Below are positions 17,022 through 25,156 of a stretch of DNA of 64,000 nt, piece after piece (within the stretch, counting starts at the first letter, position 1; the number at the start of each line of letters is the position of its first letter). A program made the position numbers and the translations under genes. The notes beneath the pieces are model-generated. The model did no database searches and was not told the origin of the DNA. It worked only from the letters and a program-made list of their open reading frames with translations. This DNA is from Mycobacterium lehmannii (GTDB lineage: Bacteria > Actinomycetota > Actinomycetes > Mycobacteriales > Mycobacteriaceae), in contig NZ_NKCN01000004.1 in assembly GCF_002245535.1 (NCBI RefSeq), forward strand, positions 186,001 to 250,000. Direction: 5' to 3'.

Positions 17022-18118
17022 TCGCCGAGGCGATGGTGCTGACCGGACCGCGGAGTCTGCAGCGGCGCCAGATGATCATCCCCGACGTCGGCGACCGGGG
17101 TGCGATCCTGCGAGTTGAAGCATGCGGTCTGTGCGGAACAGATCACGAACAATTCACCGGACACCTGCCTGCCGGCTTCTCATTCGTTCCAGGGCACGAA
17201 ATCGTCGGCATCGTCGAACATGTCGGCGCTGCGGCCGGCCAACGCTGGGGTGTACAAGCCGGCCAGCGCGTGGCCGTTGAGGTGTTCCGGTCCTGCCGAG
17301 ACTGCCCCGAGTGCCGCCGCGGCGAATACCGGCGGTGCGCGGTGAACGGCATCGCCACCATGTTCGGGTTCGTCGACGTGGAGATCGGCGCGGGCTTATG
17401 GGGCGGATACGCCACCCATGTGGAGCTTCCGTGGGACGCGATGCTGCTCCCGATTGCCGAAGACATGGACCCCGTTCTCGCCACGTTGTTCAACCCTCTC
17501 GGGGCCGGTATCCAATGGGGGGCGACTCTTCCCGACACCAAGGCCGGGGACGTCGTAGCGATCCTGGGGCCCGGCATCCGCGGAATCTGTGCGGCGGTGG
17601 CGGCCAAAGAGGCGGGAGCCGCGTTCGTCGCGATGACCGGCGTCGGCCCACGCGACGAACAACGACTGGCCATCGCCAGATCATTCGGTGTCGACCTGCC
17701 CATCGATGTATCGCAGGACGATGCAGCGACCGCGCTTCAGCGTGAGACAGGCGGACGGCTTGCCGACGTGGTCGTCGACGTCACCGCCAAAGCACCCTCC
17801 GCGTTCGCCGATGCCGTCGGCCTTGCCAGGCCCGGCGGCACAATTGTGGTGGCCGGCACCCGCGGAGGAGGCGGCGCGCCCCGGTTTGAACCAGACTTGT
17901 TGGTCTATAAAGAATTACACGTCGTAGGCGCACTCGGCGTGGAGTATCCCGCCTACCGGGCAGCCCTCGAGATTCTCGCCATGGGCCGCTGGCCGTTCGA
18001 CCGGATCACCAGAGAATCAACCGGATTCGCTGGGCTCGCACAGCTGCTCACTTCGCTTGCAGATGAAAGTGCCCGATCAAGTGGGGCGCTCCACAACGTC
18101 TTTTTGCCCACGCCCTAA
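17018..18118 (+). CDS. Zinc-dependent alcohol dehydrogenase (MDR family)
   Basis: 366 residues from ATG 17018 (4-bp overlap with the thiolase stop). Catalytic zinc residues are in CGLCGTDHEQF and GHEIVG. The structural zinc site keeps four cysteines in CRDCPECRRGEYRRC. The Rossmann region is VAILGPGIRGICAAVAAKEAG, a slightly unusual GPGIRG for the common GxGxxG. It would oxidise an alcohol or beta-hydroxy intermediate using NAD(P)+. Tight coupling to the thiolase gene suggests one pathway. Confidence 0.9.
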   Translation: MIAEAMVLTGPRSLQRRQMIIPDVGDRGAILRVEACGLCGTDHEQFTGHLPAGFSFVPGHEIVGIVEHVGAAAGQRWGVQAGQRVAVEVFRSCRDCPECRRGEYRRCAVNGIATMFGFVDVEIGAGLWGGYATHVELPWDAMLLPIAEDMDPVLATLFNPLGAGIQWGATLPDTKAGDVVAILGPGIRGICAAVAAKEAGAAFVAMTGVGPRDEQRLAIARSFGVDLPIDVSQDDAATALQRETGGRLADVVVDVTAKAPSAFADAVGLARPGGTIVVAGTRGGGGAPRFEPDLLVYKELHVVGALGVEYPAYRAALEILAMGRWPFDRITRESTGFAGLAQLLTSLADESARSSGALHNVFLPTP

Positions 18119-18152
18119 CGGCGGTGCAGAGGTTCAACAGAGAGGGCCACCC

Positions 18153-18731
18153 GTGACCATGGCGGAACGCGTACCGATGCTCGACCGTGAGCAGGCCCAG
18201 CTGCGAGCTGCCGAATGTGGGTTGCCCGAAGAGTTGGCAGAGCTGTCGGTATTCCGCGTGGCACTTCATCAGCCGCGTGTGGCGGTTGCGCTGTATGGGC
18301 TGCTGGACGCGTTACTCTTCCGCGGTTCCCTTGACGCGCGGCTACGCGAGCTGGTCATCTTGCGCATCGGCTGGATCACTGGCTCCGAATACGAATGGAC
18401 TCAACATTGGCGAATCGCCACACTGCTCGGCGTGCCTGAGCGTGATCTCCTCGCGGTGCGCGACTGGCAGAATTCCGAAAGCCTCGGGCCAGTCGAGCGT
18501 GCGGTCCTCGCAGCGACCGATGATGTGGTACGCGACGGGGTCATCTCCGAGGAAAACTGGGCTGGGTGCCAGAAGGCGTTCAATAGCGATCACGCGGTTT
18601 TGGTCGAACTTGTCGGAGCAATCGCCAATTGGCGGCTCTTTTCGATCCTGCTTCGATCTCTGAATATTCCGCTTGAGTCCGGTACCGACGGCTGGCCGCC
18701 CGATGGGCGAGCTCCTCGGCGTCGCGATTGA
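18153..18731 (+). CDS. Carboxymuconolactone decarboxylase-like (AhpD fold) protein
   Basis: 192 residues from GTG 18153, preceded by GAGAGGG; ATG 18159 is the alternative. The CMD/AhpD helical fold is seen in LDARLRELVILRIGWITGSEYEWTQHWRIA. The redox C-x-x-C of AhpD is absent; instead the segment has E-Y-E-W-T-Q-H with the conserved histidine, as in many mycobacterial CMD-like proteins. Function in the cluster is unknown; such proteins may act in lactone chemistry or peroxide defence. It is the last gene of the operon, followed after ~130 bp by an intrinsic terminator. Confidence 0.85.
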   Translation: MTMAERVPMLDREQAQLRAAECGLPEELAELSVFRVALHQPRVAVALYGLLDALLFRGSLDARLRELVILRIGWITGSEYEWTQHWRIATLLGVPERDLLAVRDWQNSESLGPVERAVLAATDDVVRDGVISEENWAGCQKAFNSDHAVLVELVGAIANWRLFSILLRSLNIPLESGTDGWPPDGRAPRRRD

Positions 18732-18861
18732 GCGAAAAAGGTGGACCGGTGCTTGACCGAAGCGGTCAGCGCCCCAATCGCCAGACCACGACCCGTGTCG
18801 TAGACGGACAAGTCCCCCCTCGGACACCATTGTGATGAGTTGAGTCATTGGTTACAGATCG

Positions 18862-18885
18862 CCCCGGCCATCGGCCGGGGTTTTT
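18862..18885 (+). terminator. Intrinsic terminator after the thiolase-dehydrogenase-CMD operon
   Basis: CCCCGGCC (18862-18869), a 3-nt loop and GGCCGGGG (18873-18880) form a perfect 8-bp GC stem, followed by TTTTT at 18881-18885. There is no T tract on the other strand, so it ends plus-strand transcription only. Classical terminators of this strength are uncommon in mycobacteria. The remainder of the 18732-19058 gap shows nothing else. Confidence 0.85.
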
Positions 18886-19058
18886 CTGTTGGTTTGCGCC
18901 AGTAATTGCGCTGGAGGCGGTGTCGTGGTCGCGGCCGGTGCATAGGTCGTGTAGTCGGCTGCCGTGGTTAACGTGAACTTGCCGAATTGCTCGAGTGATG
19001 TTGATCCCGCGGCCTCGGATAATCCAGGCGGATCCCCGGGGCTTGTTCGCGCCGGCGG

Positions 19059-19400
19059 TCAGGCCGCCCGGCCTCCTGGGGGTGCTGGTCCGCCGGGCTC
19101 ACCGGATCCGTCGACTGACACTGCGGCGGCGGAATCGGTTTCGACGGCGTTATTGTCGTCGGCGGGCTCGGCAACCGACGCAGTGTCTTCGTGGGCTATT
19201 TCGCTGTCGTCGGTGGGTACTGCGGCGCCCGTTTCTGTTTCGGCGACGTTGCCGTCAGCAGGCTCGGTGCTTGACGCCGTGTCTGCGATTTCGTCGGCTG
19301 TCTGGTTATCGTCGGCGGGCGCTACCGCAGGTGGCTCGGACTCGGCGACCTGGTTGCCGTCAGCAGGCTCAGCATTCGACGGCGGGTCTTCATCGGGGGT
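19059..19400 (-). repeat. Degenerate repeats coding for the acidic tail of the 13E12 protein
   Basis: The 3' part of the HNH gene encodes repeated blocks of the form (E/A/V)P(A/T)D(G/D)(N/S) separated by 12-18 residues, at least five times, ending in a Gly/Pro-rich run (GEPGGPAPPGG). In the DNA this shows as recurring TCGTCGG / CCGTCAGCAGGCTC words. It looks like internal expansion of a disordered tail after the nuclease domain. Confidence 0.6.
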
Positions 19401-20798
19401 CGTGGTCGGTTCGGTGCGAGGCGTCGAGGGTTGCTCTTCGGGGTCGTGGGGGTGCAGGAGGCGTTCGGGTCGGTGGTAGTAGTTGAGGCGGGCTTGGCCG
19501 GTGTCGAGGCCCGGCGGGGGCAGCCATTCGACTTCGCCGCGGTTGTTCATGCGGGTGGTCCAGCCGCCGTCGGTGACGCTGCGGTTGTCGGGTCCGCAGG
19601 CCAGGCCGAGTTCGTCGATGTTGGTGTTGCCCCCATCGGTCCAATCAGCTTCGACGTGGTGTGCTTGGCAGCCGTAGGCCCCCACGGTGCAGCACGGTTT
19701 AGTGCATCCGCCATCACGAGCGATCAACATGATCCGCTGCGCAGGGGAGGCGATGCGCTTGGTGCGGAACAGATCCAGCGCCGAACCGGTGGCTTGGTCG
19801 AACACCGCCAGGTAGTGGTTGGCGTGGCCGGCCAACCGGATCACCTCACTGATGGGCATGCGGGTGCCCCCGCCGGTGGTGCCGACCCCGGCGCGCGATT
19901 CCAGGTCCTGCAACGTGGTGCGGATGATGATCGACACCGGTAGCCCGTTGAGCCGGCCCAACTCACCGCTCATCAACGCGATACGCCCCACAGCGATCAG
20001 CGCATCGTGCTGACGCTGGGCCAGGCTGCGGTGGTCGTTGTCGATCTGGGCCTGGGAGGGGGTGCCCGAGGTGCACGGCTGGGCATCGTCGGGGTTGCAC
20101 ATGCCCGGGGCGGCGTATTTGGCGAAGATCGCCTCCCACAGCGCCCACGCTTCGGGGGTGAGCATCGCGCGCAGCCCCACCATCCCGTCAGGGCCTTGTG
20201 GGGATTTTGTGATTCCGCGTTTGCGGGCCCGGTCGACGTCGCTGGGCGCGGGGCCGTCTTGGTCGAGTAGAAACAGCGTCAGTTCGGCGGTGTCGGTGAG
20301 TTCTTTGGGTCCGACCGTGACCGCGGTGCGCACCAGGTCCAGTTCGAATTGTTCGCGGGTGGCGGTGTCGACCCAGCCCGGCAGCTTGTGCAGTGATTTG
20401 CGGATGACCTCGACATGTTCGGCGTTGATTAGCCCGTGGCCTTGAGCGGCTGCCGTGGCGGCCAGTGCCGGTGGCAGCGACGCGCCGCTCACCGCCTGGC
20501 GGGGGGCCAACAAGTCAGCCTCGGTCAGGCGCCGATTGGCCTCGCGTGTGGAGGTCCGGTAGCGCACTCGCAGGACTTCCTTCCAGGAGTGCGCACCCAT
20601 CTCAGCCGGAGTGGCCTCGCACCGCAGACGGGCCAGCAAACGCTGGCCCAACGTCGGCAGCTGACACGACAGCGTTTCGAACTCATCGAGGGCGGCCACC
20701 AGGTCATGGCGGGTCAACAGCTCCAGATCACAGGCAACCACCTGCTCATAGGCGGCCCGCAACTCGGCGATCGCCACCTGCAACGCTGTCCCCGACAT
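19059..20798 (-). CDS. 13E12 repeat family protein: DUF222 domain plus HNH endonuclease
   Basis: 579 residues from ATG 20798; an ATG 15 bp upstream would place the LexA box inside the gene. The N-terminal ~300 residues are the DUF222 domain (IAELRAAYEQVVACDLELL, then REANRRLTEADLLAPR). The HNH nuclease is at about residues 360-405: CTKPCCTVGAYGCQAHHVEADW and NIDELGLACGPDNR. The last ~110 residues are an acidic, low-complexity tail with repeats such as EPADGN, APADDN and EPADDN. The family is multicopy in mycobacteria and includes DNA-damage-inducible members. Function is not established; a mobile-element-like or repair-associated nuclease is possible. Confidence 0.9.
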   Translation of the reverse strand: MSGTALQVAIAELRAAYEQVVACDLELLTRHDLVAALDEFETLSCQLPTLGQRLLARLRCEATPAEMGAHSWKEVLRVRYRTSTREANRRLTEADLLAPRQAVSGASLPPALAATAAAQGHGLINAEHVEVIRKSLHKLPGWVDTATREQFELDLVRTAVTVGPKELTDTAELTLFLLDQDGPAPSDVDRARKRGITKSPQGPDGMVGLRAMLTPEAWALWEAIFAKYAAPGMCNPDDAQPCTSGTPSQAQIDNDHRSLAQRQHDALIAVGRIALMSGELGRLNGLPVSIIIRTTLQDLESRAGVGTTGGGTRMPISEVIRLAGHANHYLAVFDQATGSALDLFRTKRIASPAQRIMLIARDGGCTKPCCTVGAYGCQAHHVEADWTDGGNTNIDELGLACGPDNRSVTDGGWTTRMNNRGEVEWLPPPGLDTGQARLNYYHRPERLLHPHDPEEQPSTPRTEPTTTPDEDPPSNAEPADGNQVAESEPPAVAPADDNQTADEIADTASSTEPADGNVAETETGAAVPTDDSEIAHEDTASVAEPADDNNAVETDSAAAVSVDGSGEPGGPAPPGGRAA

Positions 20799-20801
20799 GC
20801 T

Positions 20802-20817
20802 TCGAACATACATTCGA
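20802..20817 (-). promoter_or_regulatory. LexA (SOS) box upstream of the 13E12 gene
   Basis: On the coding strand the sequence is TCGAAT-GTAT-GTTCGA, ending 3 bp before ATG 20798. The mycobacterial LexA consensus is TCGAAC-N4-GTTCGA, so only one of twelve defined bases differs. Several M. tuberculosis 13E12 genes are known to carry such boxes and to be DNA-damage inducible. A box this close to the start would block initiation or overlap the transcript start of a leaderless message. Confidence 0.85.
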
Positions 20818-20943
20818 GGTCTGACAGATCCGGCCGGCGACTGTGCTGGCACGCCGGCGGTCGGCGTGTTCGATGTTGTAGCCCGCAGAAGGGTGTCCAG
20901 AAGTGATCCGAAGTCGCGGGGCGATCGGAGGTCGAAGGCGTCC

Positions 20944-20973
20944 GCGTAGCGAGAGTTCGCGTAGCGAGAGTTC
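20944..20973. repeat. 15-bp tandem direct repeat (two copies)
   Basis: GCGTAGCGAGAGTTC occurs twice head to tail (20944-20958, 20959-20973), followed by a partial third start (GCGGTAGCG). It lies in the 402-bp gap between the 13E12 start and the nitrate reductase stop. Apart from this and the LexA box I see no gene, terminator or RNA in that gap. Confidence 0.7.
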
Positions 20974-21200
20974 GCGGTAGCGGTGCGGGCCGTTCAATTA
21001 GGTGGCGCATGGGGGTTGAGGGTGGTTGGAAGTCATTGTGGCCGTGGGAAATCGTGGTGTGCAGACTTCTCCAAACCTGACTCAACTGCACTTATGCCGT
21101 GGTTCCACACACCGAGCACTATCTCGGCGAACGTGCGTGTCTGCCCACGACGCGCCTCTCGAGTTCAGCAGTCTCTGCACGCTCGCGACACGGCGAGCGC

Positions 21201-24200
21201 TCAGTACACGTCGCGTACGTAGCGTTTGGCCGCGACCAGTTCGCGCTTGTAGTCGTGCGCCTGTTCGTGTGACATCGCGCCGTGCCGCTCGATGATCGTG
21301 GTCAACGCGGCGTCGACGTCCTTGGCCATGCGGCTGGCGTCGCCGCAGACGTAGAAGTGCGCGCCGTCGTCGAGCCAGCGCCACAGTTGAGCACCGCGGT
21401 CGAGCATCCGGTGCTGGACGTAGACCCGCGAGGCCTGATCGCGGGAAAACGCGAGGTCCAACCGGTCGAGCAGGCCGTCGCGAGCCATATCCTCGAAATC
21501 GTCGCGGTAGTAGTAGTTCTGGTCGCGGTGCTGCTCACCGAAGAACAACCAGTTGCGACCGCGGTGGCCGAGGGCCCGTCGCTCCTGCAGGAAGCCACGG
21601 AACGGCGCGACGCCCGTGCCGGGACCCACCATGATCATCGGAACCGAGCCGTCCTCCGGCGGGCGGAAATGCGGTGAGCGCTGCAGAAAAACCGGCACCG
21701 ACGACGCGCGGTCGGCCAGAAAGGTCGAGCAGACGCCGCCACTACGACCGCCGTCGGCGCCACGGTAGCGCACCACCGACACCGTCAGCTGCACCTCGTG
21801 CGGGCTGACCAGCGGGCTCGACGAAATGGAATAGCTGCGCGGAGTCAACCGGACCAGCACCTCGCGCCACTCGTCGGGATCGGCGTGCACGACGAATTCC
21901 TGGACGAGGTCAAGGCCGTTGCGGCCGGCCAGCCACTTGTCCAGCTTGGCCTTGGGTGCCCGCAGCGCCTTGGCGTCGCGGCTGTGCTCGGCGATGAAGC
22001 GCACCAGGTCGGGAGTGATCCGGCAGAAGTCGAAGTGCGAGATGAGCGCATCGCGCAACGACATCTCGGCGCCGTCGATTTCGACGCTGTGCTGAGTCGG
22101 CATTCCGGTGGCCGCCAGCCACGCGTCGACCGTCGCGGGATCGTTGGTGGCGCACACTCCCAGCGAATCACCTGCTGCGTAGGTGACGTCGTGTTCGGAG
22201 ATGTCGAATCCGAACTGCCGCACCTCTTTTCGAGACGCCGGTCCGGTGAGCACTACGTTGCGGGCCAGCGGCACGACGAGGGGGCGCGCGCGAGTGAACG
22301 GCTGAGCGACGGTGGCCGGGCGCGCGAGTGTCGTTACGCCACCCCTGGGCGGCGACGTGTCGATGCCGGGGGTGAGCAGTGCGGTGACATCGTCGGCCCA
22401 GCGTCGCATCCGCTCGTCGTCATAGGCCTCGCAGTCGGCGCGCTCGAGCAGCCGCACGGCGCCGAGGTCCGCCAGCCTCGTGTCGACGGCCTTGGCGTGG
22501 CCGCAGAAGTCGTCGTAGGAGCGGTCGCCGATGCCCAGCACCGCATACCGCACGCCGGTCAACGGCGTCGCCTCCGAGGACTGCAGCCGCTGCCAGAAGC
22601 TCGCGCCGTTGTCGGGCGGTCCGCCGTCGCCGAACGTGCTCGTGACCACGAGTACGTCACGGGCCGTCGCGAGGTCGGCCGGCGCGAGGTCGTCCATGTT
22701 CACCAACTGGGCGTTGCCGAGCCGCTCGGCGAGTCGGGAGGCGAAGTCCTCGGCGTTGCCGGTCTGCGACGCCCACAGCACGAGCGGCCCATCGTCGAGT
22801 TCTGGTCGAGCGACCGGTTCTTCGGAGGAACGGTGGGCCTGGCCCGCGAGCAGGCCGTTGATCCACTGTCGTACCTCGGTGCATACGGGCGCTGAATCGG
22901 GCAGCACCGGAACATCGGCCCCGGCCTCGGCCAGTCCGCTGAAAAAGCCTGACACGTAGAGCGATTCCTGCTCGCTGAGCGTCGGCGACGCGACCGGTCG
23001 CAGGTCGACCGCGCAGACCTTGAACTCGGGCTGCAGCGAATCGGGGTCGACCGCGTCGTTGGTCAACGCGTTGACGGTGAGGTTCTGACCGTGCTCGTCG
23101 TTCCAATGGAAAGGCACGAAACAGCTGCCCTGCCGTACGCGTTCGGTGACGACGGCGGTCAGCACCGCGCCCCCGCGCCGCGTCGTGAGCTCGACCGGTC
23201 GTCCGTTCTCGATGCCCAGCCGCAGCGCATCCTCGGGATGCACCTCGACGAACGGCTCACCGGTGAGCTTGTTGAGCGACTCGACGCGTCCCGTCTTGGT
23301 CATGGTGTGCCACTGATGTTGCAGCCGACCGGTGTTGAGCACCATCGGGTAGTCATCGTCGGGCAGTTCCCGCGCGTCCATATGCGGGCGGGCGTGAAAG
23401 ATCGCCCGCCGCGACGGGGTTGGGAAGGCCAGTCGCGGCGCCTGTCCGCGCTCGTCGACGAAGTACTCCTGGCTGACACCGTCGTTGACGTAGCGGATGG
23501 GATGGCGATCGGACTCGTCGTCCGGCGCGCACGGCCACTGCACCGAGGTCTCCCGCAGCCGCGCGTAGCTGGCACCGCGAATGTCGTAGCCGGTCTTCGG
23601 GTTCCAGAACCGCCGGATCTCGTCGAAGATCTGCTCGCTGGAGGTGTAGGCGAAATGCTCGCCGAAGCCCATGTGGGTCGCGACCTGGCAGATCAGTTGC
23701 CAGTCGGGCCTGGCCTGTCCCGGCGCCGGAATGGACTGCTGCAGCAGCGTGAGATTACGTTCGGAGTTGACCATCACCGCATCGGATTCCGCCCACATGG
23801 TCGCGGGTAGCACGATGTCGGCGTAGGTGTTGGTGGCGGTCGCGCTGTAGGTGTCCTGGGTGATGACGAGCTCGGCGGCACGTAACCCATCGATGACCGT
23901 CGCCCGGTTGGCCACGCTGGCAACGGGATTGGTGCAAATGATCCAGCACGCTTTGATGTCGCCTTCAGCGAGTTGCCGGAACATGTCGACGGTGCCTGGG
24001 CCGACGTCCGCACGGATCGTGCCGGGGGCCACGCCCCACTGCTTCTCGACGAATGCGCGGTCCTGCGCCGATGTCACCGAGCGCTGACCCGGCAGCCCCG
24101 GGCCCATATAACCCATTTCGCGTCCACCCATCGCATTGGGTTGTCCCGTCAGCGACATCGGCCCGCTGCCCGGTCGGCAGATCGCGCCCGTGGCCAGATG

Positions 24201-25151
24201 CAGGTTGCAGATCGCGTTCGTGTTCCACGTACCGTGAGTGCTCTGGTTGAGCCCCATCGTCCAGCAGCTCAGCCACTCCCCCGCGTCGGCGATCATCTGG
24301 GCGGCGAGCCGGATGTCGGCCTCCGCCAAACCCGTGACGTGAGCGACCTTTTCGGGCGTGTAGTCGGCGAGAAACGCCGGCATCGCCTCCCAACCCTCGG
24401 TGTGTTGATCAATGAAAACGAGGTCGATGGCGCCGTTTTCGACTAACAGATTCAGCAGCCCGTTCAGTAACGCGAGATCGGTGCCGGGTTTGATCTGCAG
24501 GAACAGGTCAGCGCGTTCGGCGGTCGTCGTGCGGCGGGGGTCGACGACGATCAGCTTGGCGCCTGCCTTGAGCCGGTCGACCATGCGCAGGTGCAGGATG
24601 GGGTGACAGTCGGCCATGTTCGAGCCGATGACGAAGAACAGGTCGCTGCAATCGAAGTCGGCGTACGACCCCGGCGGACCGTCGGCGCCCAGCGATTGTT
24701 TGAAGCCGGTTCCGGCGCTGGCCATGCACAGCCGTGAGTTCGACTCGATGTGCACCGTGCGCAGGAACCCCTTGGCCAGTTTGGTCGCGAGATACTGCGC
24801 CTCGATGGACATCTGGCCCGACACGTACAGCGCCACCGCGTCGGGACCGTGCTGCTCGACGATCTCCCGCAGCCGCCGGCCGGCCTCGGCAACGGCGTCG
24901 TCAACGGGGATCGGGACCAGTTCCTCGTCGCGGCTGGGCCGCAGCATCGCCGAGGTCAACCGGCCGTCCGCGGCGCGCATCAACTCGGCGTGGGTGGCGC
25001 CCTTGGTGCACAGCCTGCCGAAGTTGGCCGGGTGCAGCTTGTCCCCGGACACCCGCGCGATCACCGGGTTACCGGTCTGCCGGTCGGTGGTGGTGTGCAC
25101 CTCGATACCGCAGCCCACGCCGCAGTACGAACACGCCGTCCGAGTCACCAT
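21201..25151 (-). CDS. nasN: Diflavin-containing assimilatory nitrate reductase (molybdopterin + FMN + FAD/NADPH fusion)
   Basis: 1316 residues from ATG 25151, five bases after narK; the same frame stays open far upstream but that part overlaps narK and is spurious. Domains in order: a [4Fe-4S] site CSYCGVGCGIEVHT with the fourth Cys in GRLCTKG; the molybdenum bis-MGD domain with SRLCMASAGTGF, to about residue 680; a flavodoxin-like FMN domain from ~788 (WASQTGNAEDFA); an FAD domain from ~950 with RSYSISSSP near 1105; and an NADPH domain with GPGTGVAPFRGFLQ (~1175) and YVCGDASRMAKDVD. It reduces nitrate to nitrite with electrons passed inside one chain. A monomeric diflavin nitrate reductase of this design (NasN) is known in M. 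smegmatis. Confidence 0.92.
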   Translation of the reverse strand: MVTRTACSYCGVGCGIEVHTTTDRQTGNPVIARVSGDKLHPANFGRLCTKGATHAELMRAADGRLTSAMLRPSRDEELVPIPVDDAVAEAGRRLREIVEQHGPDAVALYVSGQMSIEAQYLATKLAKGFLRTVHIESNSRLCMASAGTGFKQSLGADGPPGSYADFDCSDLFFVIGSNMADCHPILHLRMVDRLKAGAKLIVVDPRRTTTAERADLFLQIKPGTDLALLNGLLNLLVENGAIDLVFIDQHTEGWEAMPAFLADYTPEKVAHVTGLAEADIRLAAQMIADAGEWLSCWTMGLNQSTHGTWNTNAICNLHLATGAICRPGSGPMSLTGQPNAMGGREMGYMGPGLPGQRSVTSAQDRAFVEKQWGVAPGTIRADVGPGTVDMFRQLAEGDIKACWIICTNPVASVANRATVIDGLRAAELVITQDTYSATATNTYADIVLPATMWAESDAVMVNSERNLTLLQQSIPAPGQARPDWQLICQVATHMGFGEHFAYTSSEQIFDEIRRFWNPKTGYDIRGASYARLRETSVQWPCAPDDESDRHPIRYVNDGVSQEYFVDERGQAPRLAFPTPSRRAIFHARPHMDARELPDDDYPMVLNTGRLQHQWHTMTKTGRVESLNKLTGEPFVEVHPEDALRLGIENGRPVELTTRRGGAVLTAVVTERVRQGSCFVPFHWNDEHGQNLTVNALTNDAVDPDSLQPEFKVCAVDLRPVASPTLSEQESLYVSGFFSGLAEAGADVPVLPDSAPVCTEVRQWINGLLAGQAHRSSEEPVARPELDDGPLVLWASQTGNAEDFASRLAERLGNAQLVNMDDLAPADLATARDVLVVTSTFGDGGPPDNGASFWQRLQSSEATPLTGVRYAVLGIGDRSYDDFCGHAKAVDTRLADLGAVRLLERADCEAYDDERMRRWADDVTALLTPGIDTSPPRGGVTTLARPATVAQPFTRARPLVVPLARNVVLTGPASRKEVRQFGFDISEHDVTYAAGDSLGVCATNDPATVDAWLAATGMPTQHSVEIDGAEMSLRDALISHFDFCRITPDLVRFIAEHSRDAKALRAPKAKLDKWLAGRNGLDLVQEFVVHADPDEWREVLVRLTPRSYSISSSPLVSPHEVQLTVSVVRYRGADGGRSGGVCSTFLADRASSVPVFLQRSPHFRPPEDGSVPMIMVGPGTGVAPFRGFLQERRALGHRGRNWLFFGEQHRDQNYYYRDDFEDMARDGLLDRLDLAFSRDQASRVYVQHRMLDRGAQLWRWLDDGAHFYVCGDASRMAKDVDAALTTIIERHGAMSHEQAHDYKRELVAAKRYVRDVY

Positions 25152-25156
25152 GGGCG

